From: Artemisia argyi
Taxonomy: Eukaryota; Streptophyta; Magnoliopsida; Asterales; Asteraceae
Reading direction: 5' to 3'
NCBI GenBank assembly: GCA_030686995.1
Contig: CM060691.1
Location: 58,601,338-58,665,337, forward strand
DNA length: 64,000 nt
Each line of letters begins with the position of its first letter. Position 1 is the first letter of the stretch. Made by a program: the position numbers and the translations under genes. The notes under the pieces are model-generated. The model saw nothing but the letters and a program-made list of their open reading frames with translations. It had not been told where the DNA came from and ran no database searches. Shown here piece after piece: positions 33,815-44,548 of the stretch.

Positions 33815-35220
33815 TGATACGTGGGAATCACACCAGGCTTTACCTCTCAATGGATCTTGAGAAGCTTACAACCCCCACCAGGCAGTGTACCTGATCGTTG
33901 TAGTATAGTATAGTGACAAGTACCGGGGGATTGATCGTTCAGCTAGGAATAGTGTCGCTAGGATTAGAAAACCTAAATACTAGCTCTAAAGGTGAGGGAT
34001 GATTATTTTTTGTATTTTTATATTTTTTAGAAAGCAAATAAAAATCTCGGGTTTGAAGGATTTGGGCGGAATTAGTTGCTAATCAACTAACCCAATACTA
34101 AAGATGCAATCAAAATAAAATACTAGAAATGAAAATAAACTAAATTATACTAAAGTTGTGAGCAATAAGTGGAGAAAATGTGTTTACTTAGATTTCACTA
34201 CTCCCTAGACATCTTTTACACGTTAATTACTTGTTATAGTTGCATGGATGATGGATTGTATTCCTTAATATCATTCATGGGGTGGCGCACTTAACTCCCT
34301 AATTCTATGAGCTCTTATCTCCTCCTATACCATGCCCAGCACAACCAAAGGGATTATAAACAGTGGCTCATGCATTAAATACAACCAATAAAGACCTAGT
34401 GCACATCGGTTCATGTTTCTTAAGACGTTCAAGCATGTTACCATTTGGAGATCTGCCAGTTTTCTTAAGCCTAACATCAAATTCATTCATCCAATACAAT
34501 TATAAACAAGTAATCAACACATAATTAACATCTAAGTTTCATTAGATCCAAGCAAACACAAGATAGATCTAGCCTAGCATGATGGAATTAAGACAAGAAC
34601 AAGATATAGACAACCAACACATAGACATATTAATTGAATTAAAAGAATACTTATCTCAATTACACATGAAAGGTATCAAGGGCTTAGAACCCTTGAAAAA
34701 CCTGTAAAATTCGCACCAAGTTCGTACTTAGGGTTTCTCCAAAACTTCTCTTTTTAATGTGTGGAAATTAGAAAAATATATATAGGAAATAGGGTCTGAC
34801 GGCGTCAAGACCAATCTTGTGACACCGTCACCTCGCCGCCAAAACTCTTCTCGGAATGCCTTGATCTACTTTTGACGTCGTCATGTATTGTGCATTTCCA
34901 GGCCATCATGCATTTTACTCTTGACGCCCTACTTTGTGACGCCGTCAAATCTGTACTGGATCGTCATGGAAATTTGCTCTTGACGCCGTCAAGGATTCCT
35001 TCTTGACGCCGTCACCTACTGTTCCCAGCAAGGAAAATTAAGACTTTGGAGTTTTCTTCACTTTTATGCTCCAAAAACGTCCGAATTGCTTCCTTTTCCA
35101 GATTTCACTCCCAAAGTACCTAAAATCACAAAAGAAACGATTTAGGGCAATATTTGATACAATAAATTCAATTCCGGGCTTAAATGACCCCCTAAAAGTG
35201 GTTCATTTTTCGCCTCATCA
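33815..35220 (-). mobile_element. Solo LTR of a gypsy-type family (1406 bp)
   Basis: Starts TGATACGTGG and ends GCCTCATCA, flanked by the perfect duplication TGGCT. The same LTR occurs at 55920-57364, where PPT and internal DNA are attached. Lack of internal sequence here means LTR-LTR recombination removed it. It interrupts the copia accessory ORF: in the minus sense the first bases of this LTR, TGATGAGG, supply an immediate stop codon. Its orientation (minus) follows from the second copy. Confidence 0.95.
34777..35015 (-). promoter_or_regulatory. LTR promoter: TATA box with clustered TGACGCCGTCA palindromes
   Basis: The minus sense reads a series of TGACGCCGTCA-like palindromes (35015-35005, 34992-34982, and variants down to 34807-34797), then TATATATA at 34784-34777 twelve bases further on. 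TGACG is the core bound by TGA-type bZIP factors (as-1 element). Two inverted TGACG half-sites one base apart resemble an expanded CRE. Position and conservation in the second LTR suggest a U3 enhancer; activity is inference. Confidence 0.6.
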
Positions 35221-37789
35221 TGGCTGTACTGAAGAAGAAGTAGATGTTCCCTTGAAGGCTTGAAAAATTTTGGTCATCATAGACTTGATTTCCGCAGTAT
35301 CCTGATGAATGAGAGATACTTTGGAGTCAAGTGCAGCCTGAGAATGTTCAAGGGCTGTCATCCTGGAACCCATTGTCCATGCCAGAGAAGTGGACTTTTG
35401 GGATTGAGCTGCCACTTATTCTTCCAATTTTGTAAAGGAAGATTTGAGAGACTCCATAGTTGAGTTGAGATACTGAACATTTGATCCCTTTAGCAAGTCA
35501 AGTAACTCAGTGAAGTTCACTGAGTTTACCTGATACATCTCAGATGCCTGAAGAAGCTTCCTAGTTAGCTCAGGATCATCTTTGACTGATTCTTGAACAG
35601 ACTGAACCCCTGTATTTAGCTTGTTGAGGGATTCCAAAAACTGGTTGAGTTGAGAGACCATTTGTGTCAGAGAGTAGGTGACTGTGGAATTCTGTTCCCT
35701 GACATCATCATTAAAGTCTTCAACCGTATCCTTGAGGAGGTGGTAATGGACTGCTTTCTCAGTGTGCATGTTAAACACTTCGTTAGTGACCCCCTGTACA
35801 AAATGTTAGTAATCTTCTTGATGAATTTGGTGAAAACTTTCTCAGTGAGAGGAGCTTGATCATCTTCTGAGGACTCTGATGTGGAGTTAGTTTCAGCAGC
35901 CTCAGTGTTAGAGGGTTGAGGAGACAGAGGAATTGGTTCAGGGATTGTCTCCTCAACCACCATATCATCTCCAGCTTCAAAAATCTCCTCATCACTTTGA
36001 AATTCATCATCAGAGAACAGGGCGACCTGAGCATCAGCCAGTGAGTTAATCTGCAACAGGTTCAGGTTATCCGGCTCCTCTTCATAAGAAGACTTGCCTT
36101 CGTTATGGCCAGGTCCTGACCCCTCAAATCTGGTAGATTGGGTTTTATCTACCTGGTCCTCAAGGTCAGTTCCCAAGTTATGCGCACCTCCGGGGGTGGT
36201 TATGGGTTCCATATCAGCGGGTGGCTTTTGTCCCTCTGAATCTTTGTCCCCCGTGACCCTTTCATACACTGATGGGAGTTTCTCAGTGCCATCATGAGGA
36301 GCCGTGAAAGTTGTGTCCCTATCATCGGGTTGTATGTTTCCCTCTGAGTCTTTGGGATGAGTTTTTGTACCCTTAGACAAAAGCTTTGATTTGCGAATGT
36401 CCTCATCAGGCACCTGATTGGTTTTGCCCCCCTTTCCAACAGGCTTGTACTGGCCTGTCGAAGGTTTAGGGGCGAGAACTCCCTGTTGCTTGGGTTGTGA
36501 TTTACTCGAGCCTTTGGCAGGATGTGATTGTTTGTGGGTCTCCTTGGAGTAGTGCTGCCCCACCGAGGGTATAGGACCCCTTTCTCCCTAAGACCCTGGT
36601 TGTGATTTCCCAGAGCCTTTAGCAGGATGTGAAGGTTTGGTTGGTTCCAACTCCACTGACTTGTTTATGTCAGCAGAGCCTTTGGGAACGGGTTCGCCCG
36701 AGGACACTGAGTGTGATGTCTCAGTGCCCTCCGTTGGCCTTTGTTTTGGGGCCAAAGATTGGCTGATGATCCTGAGGGTGTCAGCAGTCAGGGTCTGTTG
36801 TTTTTGTTGCCCCCTTTTGTCAGGCTTAGGGGCAGAGGTCTCAGTGGCGAGTGACTTGGGTTGAGCCACCTTCCTGGACCCCTGTCCCTTCTTCCTCTTC
36901 ACCTTCTTGGTGGGAGAGGGAACTGGTGATATGATGTTGTCACCCTGGATAGCAGTCAGCATATATGTGGTCAGGGCGACAGTTATTACCTCAATAGGCT
37001 CACGAGAGTAATTTGCCTTATGTAAGACATCAGGTTCAAAGCTGACACTGTCAGGCTTAATATACTCAGACCCTAATAAGTCATTCAGGGCACAGGAAAT
37101 GAATCTAGGGTAAGACATGTGTTTTTGCCTAGACTTCCCACCCAATTTGGCTATGAGGTCCCTGAAGATAATTTCTCCAAGGTCAATCTTTTTACCCTCA
37201 ATGAGACAGTACACTATCATTGATTGAGTAGTGTTTAGTTGCTCAGTTGAGGATTTATTCCCCCTAAGGACCTGAATAACAAATGTCATCAGGATCCTCC
37301 AGGGGCAGGGAACCATGTTTTGATTATGGGGGCTTTGGACAGTAGGGCCCCTGGAGTAACATCAGGATGATGTTTATCATAGTGCCCAAGTTCCAAGAGG
37401 AGTTATCTAACTTCCTCTTCAGTGGTTTGGGCTACAAAAGTCTCAGTGTAGTCAAGGCTAGTGGCTTTGACAAAGGTTTTGTAGTCAAGAGTTAGGAACT
37501 TAGTTCCATTCTTCACTGAGAACCTGATTTTGGCCTCCTTTGGCGCATCAGGGTTTTCAACCACCGTTGTGCACCAAAATTCCCTCAGGTAGTCATGATA
37601 GCTGACTGAGGGGGTCTTTGTGAATGTAGTGGTGAGAAAACAGTTTTGTAGGAACTTCACCACATCCCTATATTCAGGGAACCCTTCAGGGTAGGCAAAG
37701 TTCCCCACCACATTGTTTTTGGTGAGGTCTATGCTTTCCATTTGGAAATCCACATTGGGTGCGTATTTGATGACCTTTGAAGAATCCAT
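35221..37789 (-). pseudogene. Copia accessory (post-pol) ORF, N-terminal and middle portion
   Basis: Starts at ATG 37789 (MDSSKVIKYAPNVDF) and runs through several frames: 37789-37403, 37316-36588, 36563-35667, 35778-35416 and 35415-35221. The N-terminal ~250 residues look globular (FLREFW-type wording, here DYLREFWCTTVVENPDAP, then MSYPRFISCALNDLLGSEY). The middle is a long Ser/Pro/Lys/Glu-rich disordered linker with a PxDMEPI segment. The C-terminal part (35778-35230) is helical, with ESLNKLNTG and HSQAALDSKVSLIHQDTAEI, probably coiled coil. Stops and frameshifts split it. It ends at the solo LTR and resumes at 33814. No known domain. It begins about 620 bp after RNase H, so it is not simply read from pol. 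Confidence 0.7.
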
Positions 37790-37934
37790 TTGTGTTTGAA
37801 AAAGGTCTGGTTTTGAGAAAAATTAGTATCAAAGAAGAAAACATACGCAGTTTAATCAAACAGATTTTGAAAAACAATTTTGCAAGAGTTTTGATAAGGT
37901 TTTAAAAGCGTGTGTGTTTTTTCTTTGTGGGGGG

Positions 37935-37942
37935 TTTTTATA
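37935..37942 (-). promoter_or_regulatory. Possible internal TATA box for the accessory ORF
   Basis: Minus strand TATAAAAACC starts at 37942, within CCCTATAAAAACC, about 150 bp upstream of the accessory ATG (37789-37787) and inside the 620-bp non-coding gap after RNase H. Spacing suits a plant promoter with a ~115-nt leader. Not proven. Confidence 0.4.
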
Positions 37943-38410
37943 GGGAATGTATTAGGGTAGTGATGTTGCGGATATCAAAGGGTTTTTTTTATTAACCAAA
38001 ACGGTATAATAATATGTGTTTGATATCCGCATTAATTATCACGATTCCCATTACCCTATTTTCTCTCACATGATGGGGTGAACAGTTGTGTGGCTCTGCA
38101 AATAATGCACTTTTGCAGAGTGGTATCATCACAACTATTTGTTGTGAGAGAGGAATTAATGCTCAGTGGTGTTTGGTGAGAGAGATGTGGATGCCAGTTG
38201 TGTAAGTGACATATATTCCTATATTTAATAGGAATCAGTTACCTACCTGGGACATTTACTAACTAAGTACTTAGAGCATTTAGTTAGGGTATTCAATGCC
38301 TTTGACATCTTGAGCCCCCTGAATGATTTTTCATTCAGGAATGGGTTTGTTCAGGAAGGGTGTGATCAGGGAACTAGAGAATTTACATCAGGTTGGAACA
38401 CTTTTTGTGA

Positions 38411-38785
38411 TCAGTTGCCTGATTCTATGTCCAACATGCCCAATTCAGCTTTCAATCTTGTGAAAGTGGGTTCATCCAAGGGTTTTGTGAAGATATCAGC
38501 TAGCTGATACTCAGTGGGGATGAAATGTAATTCAATTTCTCCATTCATGATGTGGTCCCTGATGAAGTGGTATCTGATGTCAATGTGTTTGGTTCTTTGA
38601 TGAAGTACTAGATTATTTGAGATGGCTATGGCACTTGTATTATCACAAAAGATAGGTACCATCTTTTACTGAATGCCATAGTCACTTAGTTGGCTCTTCA
38701 TCCATAGTACATTTGTACAACATCCTGCAGTAGCCATATATTCAGCTTCAGCTGAGGACATGGCCACTGATTGTTGTTTCTTTGT
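38411..38785 (-). pseudogene. Copia RNase H region
   Basis: Follows RT in the same frame after a TAA at 38789. Words include SAEAEYMA, then a TAA at about 38665, then IFCDNTSAIAISNN, HIDIRYHFIRDHI and FTKPL, the standard C-terminus of Ty1/copia Pol with its catalytic acidic residues. It removes RNA from the RNA:DNA hybrid. Two in-frame stops would block translation from pol. The reading frame ends in GN-stop at 38411, followed by non-coding DNA. Confidence 0.85.
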
Positions 38786-38788
38786 ACT

Positions 38789-40056
38789 CTAACACACAAG
38801 TTCACCACCAAGAAATTGACAGGATCCTGAGGTACTTTTTCTTTCCATATTGCATCCTGCATAGTCAGAGTCAGTGTACACTTTGAGATCAAATCCTGAA
38901 CATTTTGGGTAATACAAACCAAGGTTTGATGTACCCTTCAGGTACCTGAAGATTCTCTCGACAATAGTGAGATGGGACTCTTTTGGGTCAGCCTGATATC
39001 TTGCACATAGACATACTGAGAATTGGATATCAGGCCTTGATGCAAGTAAGTACATCAGGGAGCCTATCATTCCCCTGTATTGGGTTTGGTTCACTGATTT
39101 GCCAGTGAGGTCAGGGCCAAGGTTGTTTGGAGGAACCATAGGAGTCTTTACTGAAGAGCAGTCAGTGAGCTCATACTTCTTCAGTAGGTTCCTCAGGTAT
39201 TTTTCTTGGTAAATGGATATTCCTTTTTCAGTTTGTTTGATTTGGAGTCCAAGAAAGTATGTGAGTTCACCCATCATGCTCATTTCAAACTTTGTTGTCA
39301 TCAGTTTCTCAAACTGTTTGCAAAGTTTGTAATTTGTTGAGCCAAAAATGATGTCATCAACATACACTTGAACCAGGATGACATCACTTTTTGTTCTGTA
39401 GATGAACAGTGTGTTGTCAATCTTTCCTCTGACAAACTTGTTTTGGATCAGGAAGGCTGAAAGAGTTTCATACCATGCCCTGGGAGCTTGTTTCAGTCCA
39501 TAAAGGGCCTTGTTAAGCTTGTAGACATGGTTGGGGTATTCACTACTTTCAAAGCCAGGAGGCTGTTGCACATAAACTTCTTCTTTGATGTTACCATTTA
39601 GGAATGCACTTTTAACATCCATTTGGTAAACTTTAAAGTTCATGTAGGTTGCATAGGCAAGGAAGATCCTGATGGCTTTCATTCTAGCAACAGGTGCAAA
39701 GGTTTCCTCATAGTCTATACCTTCCTGTTAGTTATATCCTTTGGCAACCAGTCTTGCTTTGTTTTTGATGAATGTGCCATTCTCATCAGTCTTGTTTTTA
39801 AAGACCCATTTCATACCTATGATTAAAACACCCTGGGGCATTCAACAAGGGTCATGACATCATTTCTGTCAAATTGTTCTAATTCATCCTTCATGGCCTG
39901 AACCCAACTTTCATAAGTCAGGGCTTCTTTGACATTTTTAAGCTCAATCTCAGAGAGATAGTCATCATAAAGACATATATTGGCTGAGGCTGCTTTGAGT
40001 TTTGCAGCCATGCTTCTTGTGAGCATGCCTTCAGTGGGTTCACCAATGATGTTCAC
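38789..40056 (-). pseudogene. Copia reverse transcriptase
   Basis: 40056-39823 holds the integrase-RT linker with EALTYESWVQAMKDELEQF. After a frameshift near 39835 and a TAA near 39727 come [35 protein letters not shown] and the catalytic YVDDIIFGS, then [21 protein letters not shown] and YTDSDYAG. All palm motifs of a Ty1/copia RT are present with catalytic aspartates intact. The 38789-39682 stretch is a clean 298-codon frame, so decay is recent or light in this part. Confidence 0.95.
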
Positions 40057-40343
40057 AAGCTCAATAATTTTGGATTTGTCCAGCTATCCTGAGGTTTGGT
40101 ATAGGAATTTGAGCTTGAAGGAGCCTGATTAGGTTCAGGCTCAGGAACATGAGGTGACTCATCAATATGTGCTTCAGTGGCATTTGTGGGAACAACTTGT
40201 TCTGAGGGTTCCTGAACAATTTGTTCAGTGGGTGCAGTCTCATTGGAGACCTGCTGAGTTTCAATGAACTCACTGATGGTTGGTTGGGGTAGGTTGTGAG
40301 GAATGATATAGTAGGAGACATCAGCATCAGCTTGGTATTGGGT

Positions 40344-41300
40344 TTAGGGGTTGTTCTCAGGATGATACTCATCAGGGGGATACCTTGATGAGTCATCAAT
40401 ACCAATATCTTCAACTGAGGAATATGAGAACCTGATGGATTCAGTGCTCTCATCAACAGTGATGTGATAAGTTTCCTCAGTTTGTTGTCTCCTAGTGTTG
40501 AATACCCTGAAGGCTTTGGAAACCAGAGAATATCCCAGGAAGTATCCATCATCAGCTTTGGCATCAAACTTACCTAAGTGATCCTTGTGGTTATGAATAA
40601 ACACAGGACACCCAAATACATGAAAGTAGCTAATGTCAGGGATCCTTCCTTTGAATATCTCATAAGGGGTCTTATTGTGCCTTTTCACAATGATTGACCT
40701 GTTTTGAATGTAGCAAGCTGTTTTGACTGCCTCAGTCCAGAAATGTTTTGAGAGGACTGAGCCATTTAACATTGTCCTCGTTGCCTCAATGAGTGTTCTA
40801 TTTCTCCTTTCAGCTACTCCATTTTGCTCAGGGGTATAAGGAGAAGTGAAATTTTGAGAAATTCCTTTTTCATCACAAAAACACTCAAGGTCTTGGTTTT
40901 TGAATTCAGTGCCATTGTCAGTTCTAATTTGTTTAACTTTGACAACATTTTGATTTTCAATGTTCCTGACAAATGACATGATGGTTTCAGCTGCCTGACT
41001 CTTTTTGGTCAGGAAGTAAACCCAAGTGTATCTTGACTACTCATCCACTATGACCAGAGTATACTTCTCATGGTGAATGGACATTGGACTGACAGGTCCA
41101 AAAAGGTCCATATGGAGAAGGTGTAGGAAGCTTTTGATAGAAAAGGTTTGTTTGGTTTTGAATGATGCTCTGTGGTGTTTTCCTTTTTCACAAGCAGAAC
41201 AAGGCTTGTCTTCGGTATACACCAGGGATGGAAGGCCCAGAACTTTGTTCTGTTTGGCCAGGTTGTTGATGCTTTTGAAATTGAGATGAGAGAGTCTCCT
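40344..41300 (-). pseudogene. Copia integrase
   Basis: The frame runs from the end of protease after a TAG at 41310, with LWHRRLSH and CSACEKGKHH (the HHCC zinc site), HMDLFGPV, IVDE, a TAG at 41037, then TDNGTEFKN, NGVAERRNRTL and the KTPYEIFKG and FGC...HN segments. DDE catalytic residues (D in HMDLFGP, D in TDNGTEF, E in GVAERRN) are visible. Stops are in frame, so single-base changes rather than indels broke it. A variable Glu/Pro/Thr-rich stretch, ending in a stop at 40344 and a frameshift near 40080, joins it to RT. Confidence 0.9.
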
Positions 41301-41309
41301 ATGCCATAG

Positions 41310-41666
41310 CTAGTTGATTGTCTCACTTGCCTTTGAGAATAGACAAGTCCCATTTTGATTCAGGGATGACATGTCTAGGACATAAACATCATCCCTCCTG
41401 GGGGCAATCAATACTACTTCCTTATTGGCATTAAAGATGGTCCCTCTCTTGTCATCAAATTGAACTATGTATTTGGCATCAAATTGAACTATACCATTGC
41501 AGTTTACTGAACCATAACCTTCAGTGGGAGCTGATGAGTTATCACCAAATACTACTTTGGGTCCTGGTTCTTCCACATATTTGTGCAGATAACTTTTCAC
41601 ACCAGTCATACTCCTAGAGCATCCACTATCGAGGTGCCAGGTAGGATCCCTGATGTGTTTCTCCAC
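41310..41666 (-). pseudogene. Copia aspartic protease
   Basis: Contains WHLDSGCSRSMTG, the DSG active-site motif of Ty1/copia protease, followed by VVFGDNSSAPTEGYGS. It lies in the same frame as the upstream gag region but is cut off by TAA at 41682, and it ends at TAG 41310 before integrase. It would process the Gag-Pol polyprotein. There is a partial internal duplication (IVQFDAKYIVQFD). Confidence 0.9.
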
Positions 41667-41681
41667 AAAAAGTAAACTGGG

Positions 41682-43118
41682 TTAGTTTTTCTTGTTGACC
41701 CACTTTCTAGTGGGCTTAGTCCTCAGGGACTTTTTGAATATAGCTAATGAATCATGGTCTGAAGTTGTGTGTACTGAGCTTCCACATGTTTTACATTTTG
41801 TGGAGGTTGATGCTTCAGTTGACTGAGAAGTGTTGGTGGGAGTTTTCCTTCTAGACTGAATGATCTTGTCATGTCCTTTGGTTTCATGGGAGGGATCTCC
41901 ACAGATGTCACAGCAATTTTTCATCATACAATCATAAGGAAGATGATCATTGAAACCACAGTGAGGACATGGTAAGAAAGGCTTAGCCTTCAGTCTTTGT
42001 TTGGAAGGTGTGGCATACTGATAGCCTTGGGTTTTGTATAGACCTTGTGCTTTTAAAGAAGCCGTGTGAGAGATGTGATCACAAGTTCTGTGGTCCTCTT
42101 GTTTGCATATCATGCAGAACAGGACTCTGTAGCATTTATCGGTGCTGTGATTTGGATAATTGCACAGCTCACATCTCCCTGAAGGTCTGGGTATGCTTTT
42201 AGGTTTAGAAGAACTTGAGGATACTGAAGGGTTTTTAAGTTTTGAGTCAGAAGGTTTTTCAGTGGACTCAATTTTCTCACTCAGCATCCTGACAAGTTCA
42301 GCAAGCTGATCAAATTTTGAATCAGTGCTTTCATGTTTCTCTTCAGTAGGTACTGAAGGTGTGTGATGTTCAGTGGGTGCAGGAGTAGGTCTCTTCAGAA
42401 TAGTCTTTCCTAACCCTGATTTCTCTTTGGGAGAATGGGGTTGATAGACTGATCGTGCAAGGTCAGAATTGGGTTCAGCTCCCAGAAGATGTTTCAGTGG
42501 AGGGAGTGGTGAATTAGACTTAGACTCAGTGATGGGCTCAGTAGGACTAAGTTCATCAGTGACTGCTAGCAGCTCCTTGATAGCCTGACTTTCAGGCTCC
42601 AGGATTCTTTCAGTGTTAAAATTTAGCAGCTTACTGTCACGATTGTTTCTTTCAATCCAATCACTGGGTTTAGGAGCAAGTTCTTTGCTAGAGAGTATGT
42701 TGGTTGACAAAAAGGTTGTTGAATGGCTACTCTCCCCAGACTCTTCAGTGAGTTGATCTTCACCCATGGCCACCTTTTTGGTTCTGGGTGTGAGACTCAG
42801 TGTTTCATAAAGTTGGGGGTTTTTCCGAGTCCATTTCCAAATAACATCCTTTTCTTTCTTAAGTTCTTCCTGAAGAGCTTGATTTTGCTTTACAAGTTCA
42901 GAATTTTGAATTTGAAGTGTAACACTTTCAAGCTTAGCTTGTTTCAAAGCAAGTAGTTCATCTCTACATTGATTTAATTCAAACCTCAGTTTGTTAAATT
43001 TTGAAAACAAATTAAGTCTTTGCTCTTCAACATACTTAAGATCAACATTAATATAATCTAAGTAAGATTTACAATCAGCATCATCATCCATAGAAAGTAA
43101 AATGTTTACCTTTCTCAT
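41682..43118 (-). pseudogene. Copia gag C-terminal extension (coiled coil and Cys/His clusters)
   Basis: 478 codons in the same frame as gag, separated from it by one TGA (43131). Residues ~10-105 are heptad-like (YVEEQRLNLFSKFNKL, LKQAKLESV, LVKQNQALQEELKKEKD), a probable coiled coil. The middle is Ser/Pro/Glu-rich. The C-terminal third has repeated Cys/His clusters (CELCNYPNHSTDKCY, CMICKQEDH, CPHCGFNDHLPYDC, CDICGDPSH). These look like extra zinc-binding knuckles, probably for RNA binding. This large gag extension is a feature of SIRE-type elements. Confidence 0.8.
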
Positions 43119-43130
43119 TGTGATGTTAAC

Positions 43131-44453
43131 TCATTCTCCATCTCTTGCATGACTCTTTCCCACAGCAAGTTTGTTGTCATCTGATAGGGCCATCAGGGCA
43201 CTGATATGAACTTTTTCATTATCATCAGAGGACACTTCAACTTCATCCCAGTCAAATGTTTTAGCGACAAGTCCATTGTTCTTGGCCTGAGGAGGCTTTG
43301 GAGCCTGAGGTAGCTGAGTGACTGATGAGGATGATTCAAGGAGGGCAAGTTTGGCTTTGGCCTTCCTATACTTGGCTTCAAAGTCAATTTGAGGGGTTTT
43401 TTCAAATCTTTGACTAGATTGAAGCAACCTAGGTTGAAACTTGCTAGGTCCTGAAAAATAGTTATTTCCTGAAAATTTGAAAGATGGTTCTGAGGTTGTT
43501 TTGGAAAAACAATCTTTTGCAAAATGGCCCTTTTTGCCACATTTAAAACACTCAGTGTTTTCATTTGCTTTAGAAGGAAATTTATTTTTCTTAAAAAACC
43601 TTTTTGAATTTGCAAGGAGTGCCCTTTCATGAAATTCAATTTGAAGATCATTTAGGTACTCCTCACTGGTTCTTTGGTCAACCTCATCATTAGAATCATC
43701 TTGGAAATCCTGAACAACACCAATGGAATAGAAAGCAGTTGATATGGGTGAAATTGTCAAGGCCTTTTTGGTCTCCTGAGCTTTACCGGAGTATCTCCTG
43801 GTGATAAGATTATCTTCATAGACAAACTTCCCATAAATAGCAGGGAGTTCAAGGTTCTGAATATGGTTAGCATTTCTCAAACCCTGAGAGAAGTTTAACC
43901 ACTTCTCAGGGAGACAGTTGACAAAGCCAACATTGATTTCATGCTTTGACAGAATAACACCATCATTGGTCAGCTCATTCAGGAGGGTCTTATACCGAGT
44001 ATAAATCTCAGAGAGACTTTCAGAATCCTTGGCCCTGAAGGTATTGAATTCAAGCTTCAGGTCCATTATTCTATTCTCTTTGGTATCAGAAGGCCCTTCA
44101 TAGCTATGAACCAGGCCAGTCCATGTCTGCTTGGCAGTGGGACAGTTAATCACTGATTCCATTATATCGTCAGAAAGACATGATATAATGATGTTTTTCA
44201 GGCGCTGGTCCTGATTGACCACCCTCCTTTCATCTGGGGTCCATTGGGCTTCAGGTTTGAATAAAACTTGGGCAGTTGTTGGGACAAATGGAGCATCATT
44301 AATCAATTTGATGTAATAAGGTTCCATCCCAGTTAAGTAGCAAAGCATTCGCTTTTTCCACTTGTTGAATTTTCCAACTTCAAGTCGAGGGGCAGTTGCT
44401 GAATAACTTCCACCCTTTTTGTCGACAAGTTGGGGAACATCTGAGTCAGCCAT
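43131..44453 (-). CDS. Copia Gag (main part)
   Basis: 440 codons from ATG 44453-44451 (MADSDVPQLVDKKGG) to TGA 43131. The N-terminal Gag helical domain has LTGMEPYYIKLIND, QTWTGLVHSYEG, LKLEFNTF and LLNELTND. At about residue 300 is the zinc knuckle CFKCGKKGHFAKDC (Cx2Cx4Hx4C), which binds genomic RNA. The start lies about 80 bp after the PBS. The frame is intact within these limits, but the TGA at the end separates it from its own extension in the same frame, so whether TGA is a decay mutation or a readthrough site cannot be told from one copy. A near-identical N-terminus is repeated at 30879-31373. Confidence 0.9.
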   Translation of the reverse strand: MADSDVPQLVDKKGGSYSATAPRLEVGKFNKWKKRMLCYLTGMEPYYIKLINDAPFVPTTAQVLFKPEAQWTPDERRVVNQDQRLKNIIISCLSDDIMESVINCPTAKQTWTGLVHSYEGPSDTKENRIMDLKLEFNTFRAKDSESLSEIYTRYKTLLNELTNDGVILSKHEINVGFVNCLPEKWLNFSQGLRNANHIQNLELPAIYGKFVYEDNLITRRYSGKAQETKKALTISPISTAFYSIGVVQDFQDDSNDEVDQRTSEEYLNDLQIEFHERALLANSKRFFKKNKFPSKANENTECFKCGKKGHFAKDCFSKTTSEPSFKFSGNNYFSGPSKFQPRLLQSSQRFEKTPQIDFEAKYRKAKAKLALLESSSSVTQLPQAPKPPQAKNNGLVAKTFDWDEVEVSSDDNEKVHISALMALSDDNKLAVGKSHARDGE

Positions 44454-44533
44454 GGTGGGATCAAGGTTTTAAAAAACTTTTTGAGCACTCTTTTAGTTTT
44501 AAAAACAGATTATGAAAAGTTTTACAAACCAGA

Positions 44534-44546
44534 GGCTCTGATACCA
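44534..44546 (-). promoter_or_regulatory. Primer-binding site (initiator tRNA-Met)
   Basis: Minus strand TGGTATCAGAGCC directly after the 5' LTR end. Identical to 31454-31466. Confidence 0.9.
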
Positions 44547-44548
44547 CT

